Part shown: positions 1 through 8,799 of the stretch, piece after piece
How positions within the stretch are numbered: the first letter of the stretch is position 1
Layout of the letters: each line of letters begins with the position of its first letter
Origin: a bacterium
GTDB lineage: Bacteria; Spirochaetota; Spirochaetia; JABEVK01
Assembly: GCA_021781625.1 (NCBI GenBank)
Contig: JAJXWL010000007.1
Location: 1 to 27,343, forward strand
Length of the DNA stretch: 27,343 bases
Direction: 5' to 3'
The notes under the pieces: model-generated
What the model was told of the DNA's origin: nothing
The model's database searches: none
The model's input: only the letters and a program-made list of their open reading frames with translations
Translations under genes and position numbers: made by a program

Positions 1-12
1 GCGTGGAGGGAT

Positions 13-534
13 ATGTCGACAAAAGAGAAGGATTTTCGGATCAATGACAAGATCCGGGTCAAGGAAGTGCGTCTTATTGGCGGAGAAGGTGAACAGAAGG
101 TAGTTTCCATTGCTGAAGCCCTACAGATGGCGAGGGAAGCCAACCTTGACCTGGTCGAAGTTGCTCCGAATTCAGTTCCTCCTGTTTGTAAGATTATGGA
201 CTTCGGCAAGTTCAAGTTTGAACAGGAAAAAAAACTTAGGGACGCCAAGAAAAACCAGAAGATTACCCAGCTAAAAGAAATTCGAATGCAGCCTAAAATT
301 GAACGCCATGACATGGAGTTTAAGGTTAAGCACATTAAGGATTTTCTTGAAGAAGGGGATAAGATCAAGGTGACGGTGAGGTTTCGCGGAAGGGAAATGG
401 CTCACCCGGAACTTGGTAAGGTCGTTTTAGACAAGGTCTTGGAAATGCTTGAGGGAGTTTACGTTGTGGAGAGCCCGACGAAAATGGAAGGCCGCTTCAT
501 GTCGGTGACGATTGCCCCCAAGGCAAAAAAATAG
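13..534 (+). CDS. infC: Translation initiation factor IF-3
   Basis: IF-3 binds the 30S subunit, keeps 50S from joining early and checks the start codon and initiator tRNA. The 173-residue product has the usual two-domain layout. The N-terminal domain carries RINDKIR, EVRLIG and the DLVEVAPN...[15 protein letters not shown] signature. A lysine-rich linker follows, then the C-terminal domain with [26 protein letters not shown] and a basic tail. The start is an ATG behind GGAGG (positions 5-9). Many bacteria start infC at AUU or AUA, so an ATG is notable. Only 12 bases precede it, so a start further upstream cannot be excluded. rpmI and rplT follow, the classic order. Confidence 0.97.
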   Translation: MSTKEKDFRINDKIRVKEVRLIGGEGEQKVVSIAEALQMAREANLDLVEVAPNSVPPVCKIMDFGKFKFEQEKKLRDAKKNQKITQLKEIRMQPKIERHDMEFKVKHIKDFLEEGDKIKVTVRFRGREMAHPELGKVVLDKVLEMLEGVYVVESPTKMEGRFMSVTIAPKAKK

Positions 535-547
535 GAAGGGGAAACTG

Positions 548-745
548 ATGCCCAAGATGAAGACCCGGAAAAGCGCTTCTAAGCGCTATAGCTTGACAGC
601 CGGCGGAAAGGTCAAGTTTAAAAAACTCGGTTTGAGGCATATTCTGACAAAGAAAAGCCGCAAACGGAAAAGAAATCTCGGACACCCCGGGATTCTGTGC
701 GAGTCCGAAGCTCGCCGCGTTAGAACACTGTTGCCTTACGGTTAA
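548..745 (+). CDS. rpmI: 50S ribosomal protein L35
   Basis: Small basic large-subunit protein bL35, 65 residues, the normal family length. It begins [14 protein letters not shown], contains the [23 protein letters not shown] core and ends in a conserved R-R-V-R-x-L-L-P-Y region. A longer reading from 512 is open, but the family start is the ATG at 548, which sits 13 bases after the infC stop behind an AGGGG Shine-Dalgarno. It is co-transcribed between infC and rplT. Confidence 0.97.
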   Translation: MPKMKTRKSASKRYSLTAGGKVKFKKLGLRHILTKKSRKRKRNLGHPGILCESEARRVRTLLPYG

Positions 746-757
746 GGAGAATTTGAG

Positions 758-1117
758 ATGCCTCGAGCAGTAGATGGTACCAGGCGGAGTGACCGCCGTA
801 GAAAATATACAGAGATTACGAAGGGTTTTCGTGGACGTGCGAAGTCTAATTTTCGTACCGCGAAAGATGCTGCGGCAAAAGCCCTTCAGTACGCTACGCG
901 TGACCGCAAGGCTAAAAAGCGCGATTTTCGTCGTTTGTGGGTGACCAGAATTTCGGCGGCCGTACGTGCCGAGGGTTTGACCTACTCACGCTTTATTCAA
1001 GGTTTGAACAAGGCCCAGATTGTCCTAAATCGTTTGGCTTTGTCCAATTTGGCGATCGAAGATCCTCAGGCCTTCGGGTCAATCGTTACGAAAGTTAAAG
1101 CCGCTTTGGCCAGCTAG
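758..1117 (+). CDS. rplT: 50S ribosomal protein L20
   Basis: bL20 is an early 23S rRNA-binding assembly protein and, in several bacteria, the repressor of the infC-rpmI-rplT operon. The 119-residue product starts MPRAV and carries KGFRGRAKSNFRTAK, RDRKAKKRDFRRLWVTRI and the AAVRAEGLTYSRFIQGL block typical of the family. The start has a clear AAGGAG (745-750) just after the rpmI stop. Any L20-binding leader would lie upstream of the window and cannot be judged here. Confidence 0.97.
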   Translation: MPRAVDGTRRSDRRRKYTEITKGFRGRAKSNFRTAKDAAAKALQYATRDRKAKKRDFRRLWVTRISAAVRAEGLTYSRFIQGLNKAQIVLNRLALSNLAIEDPQAFGSIVTKVKAALAS

Positions 1118-1129
1118 GGGTTTTTTGTT

Positions 1130-1600
1130 ATGATTCACATCGACCAGGTGCGAACCTTAGAAATTAAAGTCAAACAGGCCGTGCAGTTAGTGGTGCACCT
1201 TCGCCGTGAAAATGATCATTTGCGGTCTCGTTTGGCTGACACTGAGGTTCGTATCCAGGAGATGGAAGAGCTCCTTGCTGCTTTGAAATCCGCACAAACA
1301 CAAATGGAAATCGGCATTCAAAGCGCTTTAAATGACTTAGGACAGATTGATACAAGTTCCCCCGTTGTCGAAAATGAGGGGGACTTGACTCAGAACCCTG
1401 TCATGGACGCTTCGCCGGTCGAGACTCAGGCGGTTTATGAGCCCATTGAGGACTCTTTTGAGCCCGAAGCGTTTGAGTTACCCTCACATGAGGCCGACTC
1501 TTATGAGGTTCAAGCTAGTCCTGAAGTTCAGGTCCCTGACGAAGTCGTAGCGACGCCTCAAGAGCGCGAGATAGAACAGCCCGGTCTTGGCATATTCTGA
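1130..1600 (+). CDS. Coiled-coil protein upstream of zapA, ZapB-like
   Basis: A 156-residue acidic protein. Residues about 5-65 form a heptad-rich coiled coil (ENDHLRSRLADTEVRIQEMEELL). The rest is a low-complexity tail rich in Glu, Pro, Val and Ser with no predicted fold, ending in a hydrophobic PGLGIF. No signal peptide or membrane segment is visible. It begins 12 bases after rplT and ends 5 bases before zapA, so the pair is probably translated together. The position and the short N-terminal coiled coil suggest a ZapB-type divisome partner of ZapA. This is inference, since coiled coils match many unrelated proteins. Confidence 0.6.
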   Translation: MIHIDQVRTLEIKVKQAVQLVVHLRRENDHLRSRLADTEVRIQEMEELLAALKSAQTQMEIGIQSALNDLGQIDTSSPVVENEGDLTQNPVMDASPVETQAVYEPIEDSFEPEAFELPSHEADSYEVQASPEVQVPDEVVATPQEREIEQPGLGIF

Positions 1601-1605
1601 GTGTA

Positions 1606-1899
1606 ATGGCGTCACAATTGCTGTCCGTACAGCTTTTGGGTGTATCTTTTACCTTAAAAAGCGATGAAAACCTTGACTATCTGAAAGAAGTTGTCGCCTA
1701 TTATCAAAAGAAGATTGAGGAAACTAGTAGGTCCTTAGCGAATGGGGATGGCTTAAAAACAGCCCTGTTAGCGGGAATTCTTTTGGCGGACGAACTTTTG
1801 AAAGAACGTGAGAAGGTTTCTTTGTCACGCCCTGAAGCCGAAGAAGCAGAACGGATAACCCGTTCCCTGATAGAAAGGATTGACTCGATCCTCGCATAA
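1606..1899 (+). CDS. zapA: Cell division protein ZapA
   Basis: ZapA cross-links FtsZ protofilaments at the division ring. The 97-residue product matches the family in length and order. The N-terminal beta region (SVQLLGVSFTLKSDENLDYL) is followed by the helix carrying VVAYYQKKIEE and then ALLAGILLADELLKEREK, and the C-terminal part is a coiled coil. The ATG follows the previous stop by 5 bases with only a weak ribosome-binding site, which suggests translational coupling. Confidence 0.85.
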   Translation: MASQLLSVQLLGVSFTLKSDENLDYLKEVVAYYQKKIEETSRSLANGDGLKTALLAGILLADELLKEREKVSLSRPEAEEAERITRSLIERIDSILA

Positions 1900-1903
1900 C
1901 GCT

Positions 1904-2755
1904 ATGGCGATTGTTACCAGTCAGCAAATACAAACCTACTTTGACTTATACCGCTCAATTGAAGTGACTCTCACGAAAGAGGTTTCAAGCCTTTTGGGGT
2001 TTCTTCAAGAACAAATTTTTCTTAAATTCGGCGGATCCTCGTGGCCGTGTATTCTCTACTCTACGTCGCTCGAAGGGGCAAAGGTTATTCTCAACTTAAA
2101 GGCGGACCAGCTGGAACGGCTACGAACTTCGAGTAATCTCGGTTCGTTACGCTACTGTTTTCGTCAAACAGATAAAGGGGAACCACTTACCTTTTTTGTG
2201 GGGATTCGAGTAAAAGGCTATAATCGGTATAATAGCGGCCCGCACAAGGATTTGTACTTCATGACCCTGGAGTTTTCACAACGACCACCGGATGACTTAA
2301 TTGAAATTGTTGGACATTTTCTTGAGGCTAACGTCAATTCGACCAAAAGAAGAGATGAGCGAATTCCCGTCAACGAAAAGATTATTCAAAAAATTGGTTT
2401 TCTTTCTTGCTCAGCGATAATTAGCGTTGAACATGTCGATCGAAAATGTTTACTGCGAGATTTGTCCTTTGGTGGAGCCAAGTTGATTCTCCCAGGGATT
2501 GCCAAGTTTTTGAACAACCGACAGGCCGTGTTGAAATTGCTCAATGGCGAGGATGGCAAGTTGCTAGAGCTGGAAGGTTCTTTTGTTCGCGTTGATCCAG
2601 TAGATGGACGTAAGGATTTAACGCTGGCGGCTCTTCAGTTTGTCCCCGAGTCCGTTCCGCAGACCTATAAAATGAAAATTAACGATTTTCTTCGGATGCA
2701 AGCAAAATTTATGGCCCTAAAAAGCTCTTCCGAAGGAACGAAGGAGACTCCGTGA
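1904..2755 (+). CDS. PilZ-domain c-di-GMP receptor with N-terminal extension
   Basis: A 283-residue cytoplasmic protein. The C-terminal PilZ domain keeps both halves of the c-di-GMP site: RRDER (R149-x3-R153) and DLSFGG (D186-x-S-x2-G). The first 140 residues resemble the PilZ-like N-terminal extension found in spirochaete PilZ proteins such as the PlzA group. The ATG at 1904, 4 bases after the zapA stop, is preferred over an in-frame TTG at 1880 inside zapA. Its stop overlaps the next start (GTGA). Its place next to division genes hints that c-di-GMP signals to growth or motility, but the target cannot be read from sequence. Confidence 0.85.
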   Translation: MAIVTSQQIQTYFDLYRSIEVTLTKEVSSLLGFLQEQIFLKFGGSSWPCILYSTSLEGAKVILNLKADQLERLRTSSNLGSLRYCFRQTDKGEPLTFFVGIRVKGYNRYNSGPHKDLYFMTLEFSQRPPDDLIEIVGHFLEANVNSTKRRDERIPVNEKIIQKIGFLSCSAIISVEHVDRKCLLRDLSFGGAKLILPGIAKFLNNRQAVLKLLNGEDGKLLELEGSFVRVDPVDGRKDLTLAALQFVPESVPQTYKMKINDFLRMQAKFMALKSSSEGTKETP

Positions 2756-3870
2756 GTTCAGCTCGCGACTATAAGCTTTTTTATGTTCAAGTACCTCAAG
2801 AATTCGCGCGAACGCTCGGCTCGTTTCAGTTGAATCCTGCTATTCCTCTTCCCCTTGAAGGCCGAAATGCAAGTGTGCCTGATTTGGCCGAGCTTTCTTG
2901 GGAACAAATTATCGCCGCTATGCTGAAAATCATGGCCTGGGAGCGCTCCCACCCCGATTTTGACTACTATCGAGAGTTTATTCTTGCGGTACGCCCCGAA
3001 ATTTTCCAGGAGCTGTCGAGTACCGGTATTGTTAAAGCACAAGCGAAAGACTTTCGTCTTGCCGAAGAGGTGTTTTTAGCCTTAGAAGGCTTAGACCCGA
3101 CCAACCCTCGGACACAGTTGAACTTAGCCCTCTTGTATGATGAGCAAGCCGAAGCTCTGTCGCAACGCCAATTGGGCAATGAAGCCGAAGAATGCCTCGT
3201 GCAGGCGCAAAAACGTTTTTCTGAAGCGATGATGGCTACCCCACCGCTCCCTGATGCGTTTTTCTATGCCGGATTTTTCCATTTAAAGCAAAAGAACCTA
3301 GAACGGGCTCGCGGCTTGTTTGAGGCTTTCTTTGAACTGAGCCGGGATGAAGCCAAGATAAAAGCGGCCAAAAAGGCCTTAGCCGAGTTTGATCGGCGAG
3401 AAGGGTTTGATCAACTCTTCAAAGAAGCCTACGATTTTATTCTTCTGGGGCAAGAAGAAAAAGGCATTGAGCGAATCCAAGAGTTTCTTGCACAAGACCA
3501 GGGCGTGTGGAACGCTTGGTTTTTGCTAGGTTGGGCCAGACGACGTTTGGGGCAATGGCAGGACGCCCTAACCGCCTTTTCCGAGGCACTAACGAGGGGG
3601 GGGGACGAAATTGACCTTTTAAACGAGATGGCTATTTGCCAAATGGAGCTCGGTCAATTAAAAGAATCTCGCCGGCTTTTAGAAAAAGCTCTTCGTCGCG
3701 ATAACGAAAATACAAAAATTCTCTGTAATTTAGGCGTTTTAGCTTTTCGTGCAGGAGATCACGAACAAGCGCGGGGCTTTTTTGACACAGTCCTCGAATT
3801 TGACCCAGAAGATCCAGTCGCAGAGCGGTGGTTAAAAGACCTGCAAAACGCCGAAAGCGGAGAGGAATAG
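2752..3870 (+). CDS. Cytoplasmic tetratricopeptide-repeat protein
   Basis: A 372-residue TPR protein with no signal peptide or membrane helix. The first 100 residues are not repeat-like. From about residue 105 onward there are successive helix pairs with TPR spacing: AEEVFLALEGLDPTNPRTQLNLALLYDE, AWFLLGWARRRLGQWQDAL, LNEMAICQMELGQLKESRRL and LCNLGVLAFRAGDHEQA. Such proteins are scaffolds, and the partner is unknown. It starts at GTG in a 4-base GTGA overlap with the PilZ gene, which indicates coupled expression and perhaps a shared pathway. Confidence 0.85.
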   Translation: MSSARDYKLFYVQVPQEFARTLGSFQLNPAIPLPLEGRNASVPDLAELSWEQIIAAMLKIMAWERSHPDFDYYREFILAVRPEIFQELSSTGIVKAQAKDFRLAEEVFLALEGLDPTNPRTQLNLALLYDEQAEALSQRQLGNEAEECLVQAQKRFSEAMMATPPLPDAFFYAGFFHLKQKNLERARGLFEAFFELSRDEAKIKAAKKALAEFDRREGFDQLFKEAYDFILLGQEEKGIERIQEFLAQDQGVWNAWFLLGWARRRLGQWQDALTAFSEALTRGGDEIDLLNEMAICQMELGQLKESRRLLEKALRRDNENTKILCNLGVLAFRAGDHEQARGFFDTVLEFDPEDPVAERWLKDLQNAESGEE

Positions 3871-3871
3871 C

Positions 3872-4837
3872 ATGTTGCCGATGCCTCGGCTTGACGAGTT
3901 TGTGGAACGCCTGAAGTTTTTACAACAACAACGACGACGATGGGCTCAGGTCAATCAAATTTCTTGTTACCGCCTCTTTGAAGAAGATGTTTTCCCTGTG
4001 GTTATCGACGTCTACGAAAAAGATATGGTTTGTTATGTCTTGGAAGAGCCGGAACAAGAACAAGACCTCGTTCAAGTGGTACAAGCCCTTCAAGAGGCTC
4101 TCGGTTGGCCTGGCGATAGAATTCACGTAAAGCGGCGACATCGCCAAAAAGAAGGGGCCCGTTACGATCGTCTTGATCAAACCGATCAGCTCGTTACGGT
4201 ACGAGAAGGCGGTTTGAAATTTTTAGTTAACCTTTATGACTACTTGGACACGGGTTTGTTTTTGGATCATCGGTGGACAAGGTCGTATGTTCGTGGGTTG
4301 TCCGCCGGTCGCCGCGTTTTGAATCTCTTTGCTTATACAGGAAGTTTTACGGTTTACGCGGCCCAAGGGGGAGCCTTTGAGACCGCCACCGTGGACCTGA
4401 ATGCCAATTATGGGGAGTGGGCAAAAAAAAATCTTGCGTTAAATGCTCTTGAGGGGCCGAATCACCGTTTTTACCGACGAGATGTTTTTGAATTTTTAAA
4501 ATCTGAAACACGAAAGCAATGGGATTTGATCATTCTAGACCCCCCTACCTTTTCACAGTCGAAAAAGATGGAAGGAACGTTGGATGTGCAAAGAGATTAT
4601 CCTGCACTCATCCAGGGGTGTTTAAAGATATTGTCTCCCGATGGAGTTCTCTTTTTTAGCAACAATTATCAGAAGTTTAAGTTTGATGAGAGGCTGTTTC
4701 CCAAGGTTCGCTGTCAAGAGATAACCTCTTTGACCGTTCCCAGAGATTTTCACAAGGGCATTCACCGGTGTTGGCTGTTGAACCGAGAGACGGCGCCGGC
4801 TTTAACCTTGCCGGTGCTTGATAAGGGGGCGGGATGA
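3872..4837 (+). CDS. RlmK-type SAM-dependent 23S rRNA methyltransferase
   Basis: A 321-residue class I methyltransferase. It resembles the C-terminal RlmK half of E. coli RlmKL, which makes m7G2069 in 23S rRNA. The N-terminal part has CYRLFEEDVFPVVIDVYE. NLYDYLDTGLFLDHR (120-134) leads into SAM motif I NLFAYTGSFTVYAA (151-164). An acidic ribose-binding D175 follows, then DPPTF (223-227) and VQRDYPALI. No RlmL or THUMP half is present, so it would be a stand-alone enzyme. RlmI (m5C1962) is the closest alternative and shares this architecture. ATG follows GGAGAGG. Its end overlaps mcsA by 4 bases (ATGA). Confidence 0.82.
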   Translation: MLPMPRLDEFVERLKFLQQQRRRWAQVNQISCYRLFEEDVFPVVIDVYEKDMVCYVLEEPEQEQDLVQVVQALQEALGWPGDRIHVKRRHRQKEGARYDRLDQTDQLVTVREGGLKFLVNLYDYLDTGLFLDHRWTRSYVRGLSAGRRVLNLFAYTGSFTVYAAQGGAFETATVDLNANYGEWAKKNLALNALEGPNHRFYRRDVFEFLKSETRKQWDLIILDPPTFSQSKKMEGTLDVQRDYPALIQGCLKILSPDGVLFFSNNYQKFKFDERLFPKVRCQEITSLTVPRDFHKGIHRCWLLNRETAPALTLPVLDKGAG

Positions 4838-5268
4838 CAGGAGCCTGCCGCCGGTGTGGAAAGCTCGAAGTCTTGACCAAACTGGAGGTCATTCGCGACG
4901 GTGAAAAGCAAGAGTGGGAGGTTTGCCGCTCGTGCTTGACGATTCTCTTAGGGGAGAACCCGCCCGAAGAAAAGAAAATCTGCCCTCAGTGTGGCTTTTC
5001 CTGGGACGAAGTCCAACATTCCCGTCGGTTAGGCTGTCCTGACTGCTACGTTACCTTTGCCTCATGGTTAGAGGAACGTTCTCGTCGCCGCGGCTGGCCT
5101 GCGTATCAGGTTGAAAGACCGGTATGGACAGTGAAGGCCTCACCGTTAGCTCGTCAAGAACGCCTGGCTCAGTTACAAACGGAGTTGAGGTCTGCGGTTG
5201 AAGGAGAGCTATTCGAGAAAGCCGCTCAACTCCGAGATGAGATTCGTGCCCTCCAGGAGTTGCTGTGA
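4834..5268 (+). CDS. mcsA: McsA-like zinc protein with UVR motif
   Basis: McsA is the zinc-binding activator and adaptor of the protein-arginine kinase McsB and sits beside ClpC in stress operons. This 144-residue product has four CxxC pairs (C5/C8, C31/C34, C50/C53, C68/C71), the expected double zinc module. It ends with a UVR motif (about 108-143; LQTELRSAVEGELFEKAAQLRDEI, the fold shared with UvrB/UvrC and ClpC). All cysteines are intact, in contrast with the degenerate McsB that follows. It overlaps the previous gene (ATGA) and the next (GTGA). Confidence 0.88.
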   Translation: MTGACRRCGKLEVLTKLEVIRDGEKQEWEVCRSCLTILLGENPPEEKKICPQCGFSWDEVQHSRRLGCPDCYVTFASWLEERSRRRGWPAYQVERPVWTVKASPLARQERLAQLQTELRSAVEGELFEKAAQLRDEIRALQELL

Positions 5269-6299
5269 CCGTAAGCCTTGACCCCGAACAAAGTTGGTAT
5301 TCCTCACCTCGCGAACCCCATCCTTGTGTTCTTGCCCTTCGATGGACGGCTTTTCGTAATGTCGAAGGCTGGCCCTTTTCGTTCAGATGTCGTCCCGAGC
5401 AAAAGCACGTGTTGAAACAGCGGTTGACCGAGGTTGTTCAAACGGATGAAACTCTCAGTGCTCCCTTTATTTGGAAAGAGGCTCCTCCCTTAACCAAAGC
5501 CTTAGCCCAAGAACGACTTTTGGTCCCCGAGGGCCTAGTTCAAGATAGGGAGGCTGTTTCTTGGTGGTCGCCTCGTGACGTTTGGGGCCTTCATTGGGGT
5601 GGTGAAGACCATCTTAGGTTTCGTCAGCTGAGCCTTGGTTTTCAGCCACAAGAAATCGAAAGATTTTTATCGAGCCTTGAAAGCTGGGGGCAACGCTTGG
5701 GTTTTGCCTGGCGTCCCGGGTGGGGGTGGGTCACGGCTGACCCCTCCCATGCAGGTAGTGCTCTTCAGGTATCAGCTCTCTTGCATCTGCCCGCCTCTGA
5801 AGCTTCGGGCTTGTGGGAAGCAATGATGAAAACTGTTGAACGTCAGGGGTTTTCGCTTCTTCCCGTCTGGGCAGGCAGCCGGGGAGAATCGGATTTTTTC
5901 TGGCTACAAAGTGCCTTTTCTCATGGACGAAGCGAGCAAGAGTTGCACTCGGTGCTGTTGTCCCTTGTCGAAAAGATTACCAAGGGCGAGATTGAGGCTC
6001 GTCAACGCGAAGCCAAACTCAAGACGCTCGATTTAGAGGATCGCGTGGGAAGGGCCTGGGGGTTGCTCTCCTATGCCCGAAGGTTGTCTTGGGAAGAGAC
6101 ACTGCCCGCTTTGTCGGCTTTGCGAAGAGCAACAGAATTGATTATAATAAAAGAGAGCGTTAGTGATCGTCTTGATTCCTTATTTTTTCGGTTGCAGGGG
6201 GCACATTTACGGGCTCTTTTAGCTACCCAAGAAGGTGAGGATGTTTTGCGATCGGACGTGCTTCGGACTATTCTGCTGGGGGGCAAGAAGAATGTTTAA
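5265..6299 (+). CDS. McsB-family guanido-phosphotransferase homologue, probably inactive
   Basis: A 344-residue protein aligning along its length with McsB, which phosphorylates protein arginines and marks them for ClpCP. Family landmarks remain: GGEDHLRFR (E114), LSLGFQ, SALLHLP, HGRSEQEL and LEDRVGRAWGLLSYAR. Key residues are changed by my alignment to remembered McsB. The SSRIRLARN nucleotide motif reads ALRWTAFRN (24-32). The catalytic cysteine of SCPTN is D159 (TADPSH). The arginine of GTGLRAS is Q168. The VVRGIYGEGSEA segment is replaced by LLPVWAGSRGES, losing its arginine. The RDxxRRA phosphoarginine pocket is only partly kept near 330. It starts at GTG overlapping mcsA and overlaps clpC by 8 bases. 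It may be a pseudokinase or an adaptor. Confidence 0.8.
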   Translation: MTVSLDPEQSWYSSPREPHPCVLALRWTAFRNVEGWPFSFRCRPEQKHVLKQRLTEVVQTDETLSAPFIWKEAPPLTKALAQERLLVPEGLVQDREAVSWWSPRDVWGLHWGGEDHLRFRQLSLGFQPQEIERFLSSLESWGQRLGFAWRPGWGWVTADPSHAGSALQVSALLHLPASEASGLWEAMMKTVERQGFSLLPVWAGSRGESDFFWLQSAFSHGRSEQELHSVLLSLVEKITKGEIEARQREAKLKTLDLEDRVGRAWGLLSYARRLSWEETLPALSALRRATELIIIKESVSDRLDSLFFRLQGAHLRALLATQEGEDVLRSDVLRTILLGGKKNV

Positions 6300-8799
6300 A
6301 GGTTTAACACAACGAGCTCAGCGCATCCTGACCGTTTTATCGCAAGAAGAAGCTCGGCGTTTTCATTCCGATCAGCTCCTCCCCGAACATGTCATTTTGG
6401 CACTTCTTAAAGATGGAGAAGGCATTGGGTATAAGGCACTCAAATCCATGAATGTTGACCTTAGTGCCCTTCAGCTCGAAATTGAAAAAGCGATTCCTAG
6501 AAAACCGTCAGGCTTTGTGTTGGGGGATGTGCCCCCCTCTAAGCGAGGTAAGCGCATTTTAGAAGAAAGTGCCAATGAAGCCCGAGCCTTAGGTCACGAA
6601 TACATTGGAACTGAACATCTTCTGCTGGCGGCAGTTGCCGAAACGGGCAGTGTAGTTTCACTTTACCTGCAAAATAATAGCATTACGATTGACACCCTTC
6701 GTGAAGTCATTAGCGATTTGTCTGGCGGCTCCCCGGTTCGTACCCGAGAACCTCGGCAACTTCCGGCCGTCGAAGATCAGCGCTGGAAAAGGCCTACTCC
6801 TGGTATGCCGAACAAAAAAACGACCCCGACCCTTGATGAGTTTTCACGTGATCTAACAGCTCTCGCCCAAAAAAAAGCCTTGGATCCGGTCGTAGGCCGC
6901 GAAAAAGAAATGGCCCGTGTCATTCAAATTCTTGCCCGTCGTACCAAGAATAATCCGGTTCTTATTGGTGAACCTGGGGTAGGAAAAACCGCGATTGTCG
7001 AAGCTTTGGCGCAAGCCATCATTGCCGATGCTGTACCGGCATCGTTGTCGGGAAAGCGTCTTATGACCTTGGATCTGGCCGCCTTGATCGCGGGCACCAA
7101 GTACCGAGGCGAGTTTGAAGAACGCCTCAAAAGGGTGATGAAAGAAATCACGGCCGTGGGAAATGTCATCCTCTTTATTGATGAATTGCATACGATTATT
7201 GGCGCCGGAGGTGCAGAGGGGGCGATCGATGCCAGCAACATGCTCAAGCCGGCCCTATCTCGTGGTGAAATTCAGTGTATTGGGGCGACGACGTTAGCAG
7301 AATACCGTAAGCATATTGAAAAAGACGCCGCCTTAGAACGGCGCTTTCAACCGGTCATTGTAGGGGAGCCTTCGGTCGAACAGGCTGTCGAGATCCTTCA
7401 AGGAATAGCTGACAAGTACGCCCAATTTCACAACGTGGTCTACACTCCCGAAGCGATCGAAGCGGCTGCTTCGTTATCGCATCGGTATATCTCGGATCGT
7501 AGCCTTCCCGATAAGGCCATCGACTTGATGGATGAGGCTGGGTCTCAGAAGAAAATTGAAAATAATTATCGACCTGTTGAAGTCTCTCAGCTAGAGCAAC
7601 AGGTAGAAGCTTTGGTCAAAGAAAAGAACGAGTTGGTGAGCAACCAAAACTACGAACGAGCCGCAGCCATTCGCGACGAGGTAAGGCGTCTTAAGCAAGA
7701 AGTCGAAGAAGCTCGTCAACGGTGGGAAACTCACTCAGAGGCTCAGCCCCGTACGGTAACCGTTGAAGATATTCAAAATATTCTCGCCGACGTTACTGGG
7801 ATTCCTTTGAACAGGATAGCCCAAACCGAAGCAGAAAAACTCTTACAGGTCGAAGCGGTTTTGCACCAGTCGGTCGTGGGGCAAGAAGAAGCGATCTCGG
7901 CGATTGCCTCAGCGATCCGCAGGGCGCGGACGGGTTTGAACTCTCCTCGTCGACCGTTAGGCTCGTTTATCTTTTTAGGGCCCACCGGCGTGGGAAAATC
8001 GTTGTTAGCCAAGACGTTGGCGGACTTTCTTTTTGGCAGTACCGAAAACCTCATTCGTCTGGACATGTCTGATTTTATGGAAAAGCATAACGTCAGTAGG
8101 TTGGTGGGGGCGCCACCCGGTTATGTAGGCTACGAAGAAGGCGGACTTTTGACCGAAAAAATTCGTCGCAAGCCCTACAGCGTCGTTTTGCTGGACGAAA
8201 TTGAAAAAGCCCATCCTGACGTTTTTAACCTGCTGTTGCAGATTCTCGAAGAGGGTGAATTACAGGATAACCTCGGCCATACCGTTTCGTTTCGAAACAC
8301 CATCTTAATTATGACTTCGAATGCGGGGGCCCGACAAATAACCAAAGCCGGTGGTATGGGCTTTCAGACGCAAGAAGGACTTTTGAACTATCAAGAAATC
8401 AAATCCTCGGCGATGAATGAACTGAAGCGTCTTTTTAGACCGGAGTTCATCAACCGTGTTGATGAAATTGTTGTTTTCCATGCCCTGACGACGAAAGAAG
8501 TTGAAGTCATTTTTGATCTTTTGCTAGGCGAAGTTCGAGAACGCCTCTTACAGCGCAATCTACATTTAGAAATGACGCCCAAAGCAAAAGCGTGGTTGAT
8601 TCAAAAAGGCTACGACCCGTTGTATGGGGCCCGGCCTCTTCGCCGAGTGCTTCAGCGCGAGTTAGAAGATGTGCTCTCTACCGAGATTTTAAAGGGTCAT
8701 TTAGACGCAGGTGACCGCATTGTCGTCGAGTTACGCCGTGAAAAGCTGGCCTTAAAAATTCGAAAACCGTCTCAACCGGAACCGGCACCGGCACGATGA
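6292..8799 (+). CDS. clpC: ATP-dependent Clp protease ATPase subunit ClpC
   Basis: An 835-residue AAA+ unfoldase that feeds substrates to ClpP. It has a double Clp-N domain (1-145). D1 carries Walker A GEPGVGKT (226-233) and Walker B ILFIDE. A short M domain with a UVR-like helix follows (about 432-472), which separates ClpC from ClpA and ClpB. D2 carries Walker A GPTGVGKS (563-570) and Walker B VVLLDE. The ClpP-docking tripeptide appears as MGF (689-691). The ATG at 6292 gives the family N-terminus MFKGLTQRAQ. Earlier in-frame codons would add 19 unrelated residues. It lies directly downstream of mcsA and the mcsB homologue, as in clpC stress operons. Confidence 0.96.
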   Translation: MFKGLTQRAQRILTVLSQEEARRFHSDQLLPEHVILALLKDGEGIGYKALKSMNVDLSALQLEIEKAIPRKPSGFVLGDVPPSKRGKRILEESANEARALGHEYIGTEHLLLAAVAETGSVVSLYLQNNSITIDTLREVISDLSGGSPVRTREPRQLPAVEDQRWKRPTPGMPNKKTTPTLDEFSRDLTALAQKKALDPVVGREKEMARVIQILARRTKNNPVLIGEPGVGKTAIVEALAQAIIADAVPASLSGKRLMTLDLAALIAGTKYRGEFEERLKRVMKEITAVGNVILFIDELHTIIGAGGAEGAIDASNMLKPALSRGEIQCIGATTLAEYRKHIEKDAALERRFQPVIVGEPSVEQAVEILQGIADKYAQFHNVVYTPEAIEAAASLSHRYISDRSLPDKAIDLMDEAGSQKKIENNYRPVEVSQLEQQVEALVKEKNELVSNQNYERAAAIRDEVRRLKQEVEEARQRWETHSEAQPRTVTVEDIQNILADVTGIPLNRIAQTEAEKLLQVEAVLHQSVVGQEEAISAIASAIRRARTGLNSPRRPLGSFIFLGPTGVGKSLLAKTLADFLFGSTENLIRLDMSDFMEKHNVSRLVGAPPGYVGYEEGGLLTEKIRRKPYSVVLLDEIEKAHPDVFNLLLQILEEGELQDNLGHTVSFRNTILIMTSNAGARQITKAGGMGFQTQEGLLNYQEIKSSAMNELKRLFRPEFINRVDEIVVFHALTTKEVEVIFDLLLGEVRERLLQRNLHLEMTPKAKAWLIQKGYDPLYGARPLRRVLQRELEDVLSTEILKGHLDAGDRIVVELRREKLALKIRKPSQPEPAPAR

